Assembly (NCBI RefSeq): GCF_009674685.1
Contig: NZ_WKJI01000002.1
Coordinates: forward strand, 1 to 64,000
Direction: 5' to 3'
Length of the DNA stretch: 64,000 nt
Source of the DNA: Pedobacter puniceum
GTDB taxonomy: Bacteria > Bacteroidota > Bacteroidia > Sphingobacteriales > Sphingobacteriaceae
Part shown: positions 63,316 to 64,000 of the stretch, piece by piece
How positions within the stretch are numbered: position 1 is the stretch's first letter
Layout: each line of letters opens with the position of its first letter
The notes under the pieces: generated by a model
Told to the model about the DNA's origin: nothing
Seen by the model: only the letters and a program-made list of their open reading frames with translations
The model's database searches: none
Program-made: the position numbers and the translations under genes

Positions 63316-64000
63316 TTAATTCATTTTGATAAGCCAACCCTTTTTGTGGAGTTGATATCTAATTTTTTCTTTAGGCTTTAACTCTATTGTTTGATAGGGT
63401 AATATTTCATTAGATTTTAGTTGTCCTATGGAAATCTTTACCTTAGCTTCATAATTTGTTGGATTGCGTATTTCTAGTACCCCTTTACCTGCTGTGGTTT
63501 GGAGCTCAGCTTCTACATGGTCGAATACATATAATCGATTTTGATCTATAAAAACACTAGGTAATTCTGCCCCCATGAGTAGAATAGCCACTTCAGCCCA
63601 TGTTGAAAGACCTTCTATTTCTCCAATTCCTTCGTACCAATCTGTAGTACTTATTCGTTCATCTACAAAACCAAAAGGTTGCTTAGCAATAGGTTTATCA
63701 GGATGAGAAACATATTGTAGTGCTGATTGCGTGATTAACTTGAGTAGCAATAAATACTCTTCTTTCTTAGTAACCTGATATAATTTCAAAAGTGCTAATC
63801 CAGAAGCAGTACAGATACCCGGTGCCGCATGTTTATTTTGTACGTTAGCCCAAACTGTACCCACCGTAGATACTCCCAATTGATGCATTAAAGTTCCTTT
63901 TGGAAATTGAAATGAGTAAGGCATTACCCAAGTACTAAATTGGTTTACAGTTTCCTCTGCATAGGTAATCCATTCCTTCTCTTTTGTGCAATCATAAAGT
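63316..64000 (-). CDS. C-terminal part of a probable glycan-active protein, 5' end outside window
   Basis: The frame stays open to the right edge (WITYAEETVNQFSTW precedes the first visible Met), so the real start lies beyond 64000. The visible ~228 residues comprise helical (alpha/alpha) barrel-like segments (NKHAAPGICTASGLALLKLY, DWYEGIGEIEGLSTWAEVAI) and a C-terminal beta-domain (AGKGVLEIRNPTNYEAKVKI). This resembles the end of six-hairpin glycosidases, but the catalytic part is outside the window and the family cannot be named. It lies 28 bp upstream of the GH9 gene on the same strand and is probably cotranscribed with it. Confidence 0.6.
   Translation of the reverse strand, partial: LYDCTKEKEWITYAEETVNQFSTWVMPYSFQFPKGTLMHQLGVSTVGTVWANVQNKHAAPGICTASGLALLKLYQVTKKEEYLLLLKLITQSALQYVSHPDKPIAKQPFGFVDERISTTDWYEGIGEIEGLSTWAEVAILLMGAELPSVFIDQNRLYVFDHVEAELQTTAGKGVLEIRNPTNYEAKVKISIGQLKSNEILPYQTIELKPKEKIRYQLHKKGWLIKMN

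Overview
The window comes from an AT-rich member of the Bacteroidota, most likely the Sphingobacteriaceae (Pedobacter-like). This rests on several proteins with type IX secretion (T9SS) sorting domains of both type A and type B, a PorP/SprF and PorE-like pair, many lipoproteins and secreted glycoside hydrolases, the absence of Shine-Dalgarno sequences before most starts, and -7 promoter boxes of the TAnnTTTG type. No rRNA, tRNA or CRISPR array was seen. The placement is inferred from gene content, not from a database comparison.

Layout. 1-1319: 3' part of a FucP-like sugar permease. 1364-3055: a small inverted-repeat element with a REP-like hairpin, split by a complete IS110-family element (1438-2998). 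The upstream non-coding end of that IS looks like a bridge-RNA gene. 3139-12941 (minus): a tight surface-protein operon with a collagen-like 15-repeat protein, a BspA-like (DUF285) repeat protein, a small type-B sorting-domain protein, PorP/SprF and a PorE-like OmpA protein. 13216-23563 (plus): an RCC1-like T9SS protein, two paralogous BNR beta-propeller proteins and a sulfatase. 23634-27120 (minus): a di-haem peroxidase and a PhoX-like lipoprotein. 27337-32268: a GMC oxidoreductase, a gluconate-2-dehydrogenase subunit-3-like protein and an esterase. This group is bracketed by two decayed copies of one secreted SnoaL-like gene and contains the tail of a lost Gfo/Idh/MocA gene. 32352-39697: GH95, an AraC regulator, an M20 amidohydrolase and a beta-helix protein. 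39868-43689: a GH3 C-terminal remnant and small secreted or lipoproteins. 43878-57337 (minus): GH3 followed by a sugar-oxidation cluster. 57618-64000: a very large GH9 multidomain T9SS protein and an incomplete protein.

How the genes work together. GH29 and GH95 enzymes would release L-fucose or related sugars. FucP imports the sugar, a RhaM-family mutarotase equilibrates it, an L-fucose-dehydrogenase-like SDR oxidises it, and a UxaA-family protein dehydrates the aldonate. The lower half is a FAH-family 2-keto-3-deoxy-pentonate dehydratase-like protein followed by an alpha-ketoglutarate-semialdehyde dehydrogenase. That combination suits D-arabinose-type pentoses better than L-fucose itself. 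No SusC/SusD pair lies in the 64 kb.

Most interesting points: the IS110 element, whose exact insertion site and candidate bridge-RNA guides can be read in the sequence; a family of three ~130-bp inverted-repeat elements; the mixed fucose/pentose pathway with an SDR lacking its catalytic lysine; and several gene remnants too decayed for ORF callers.
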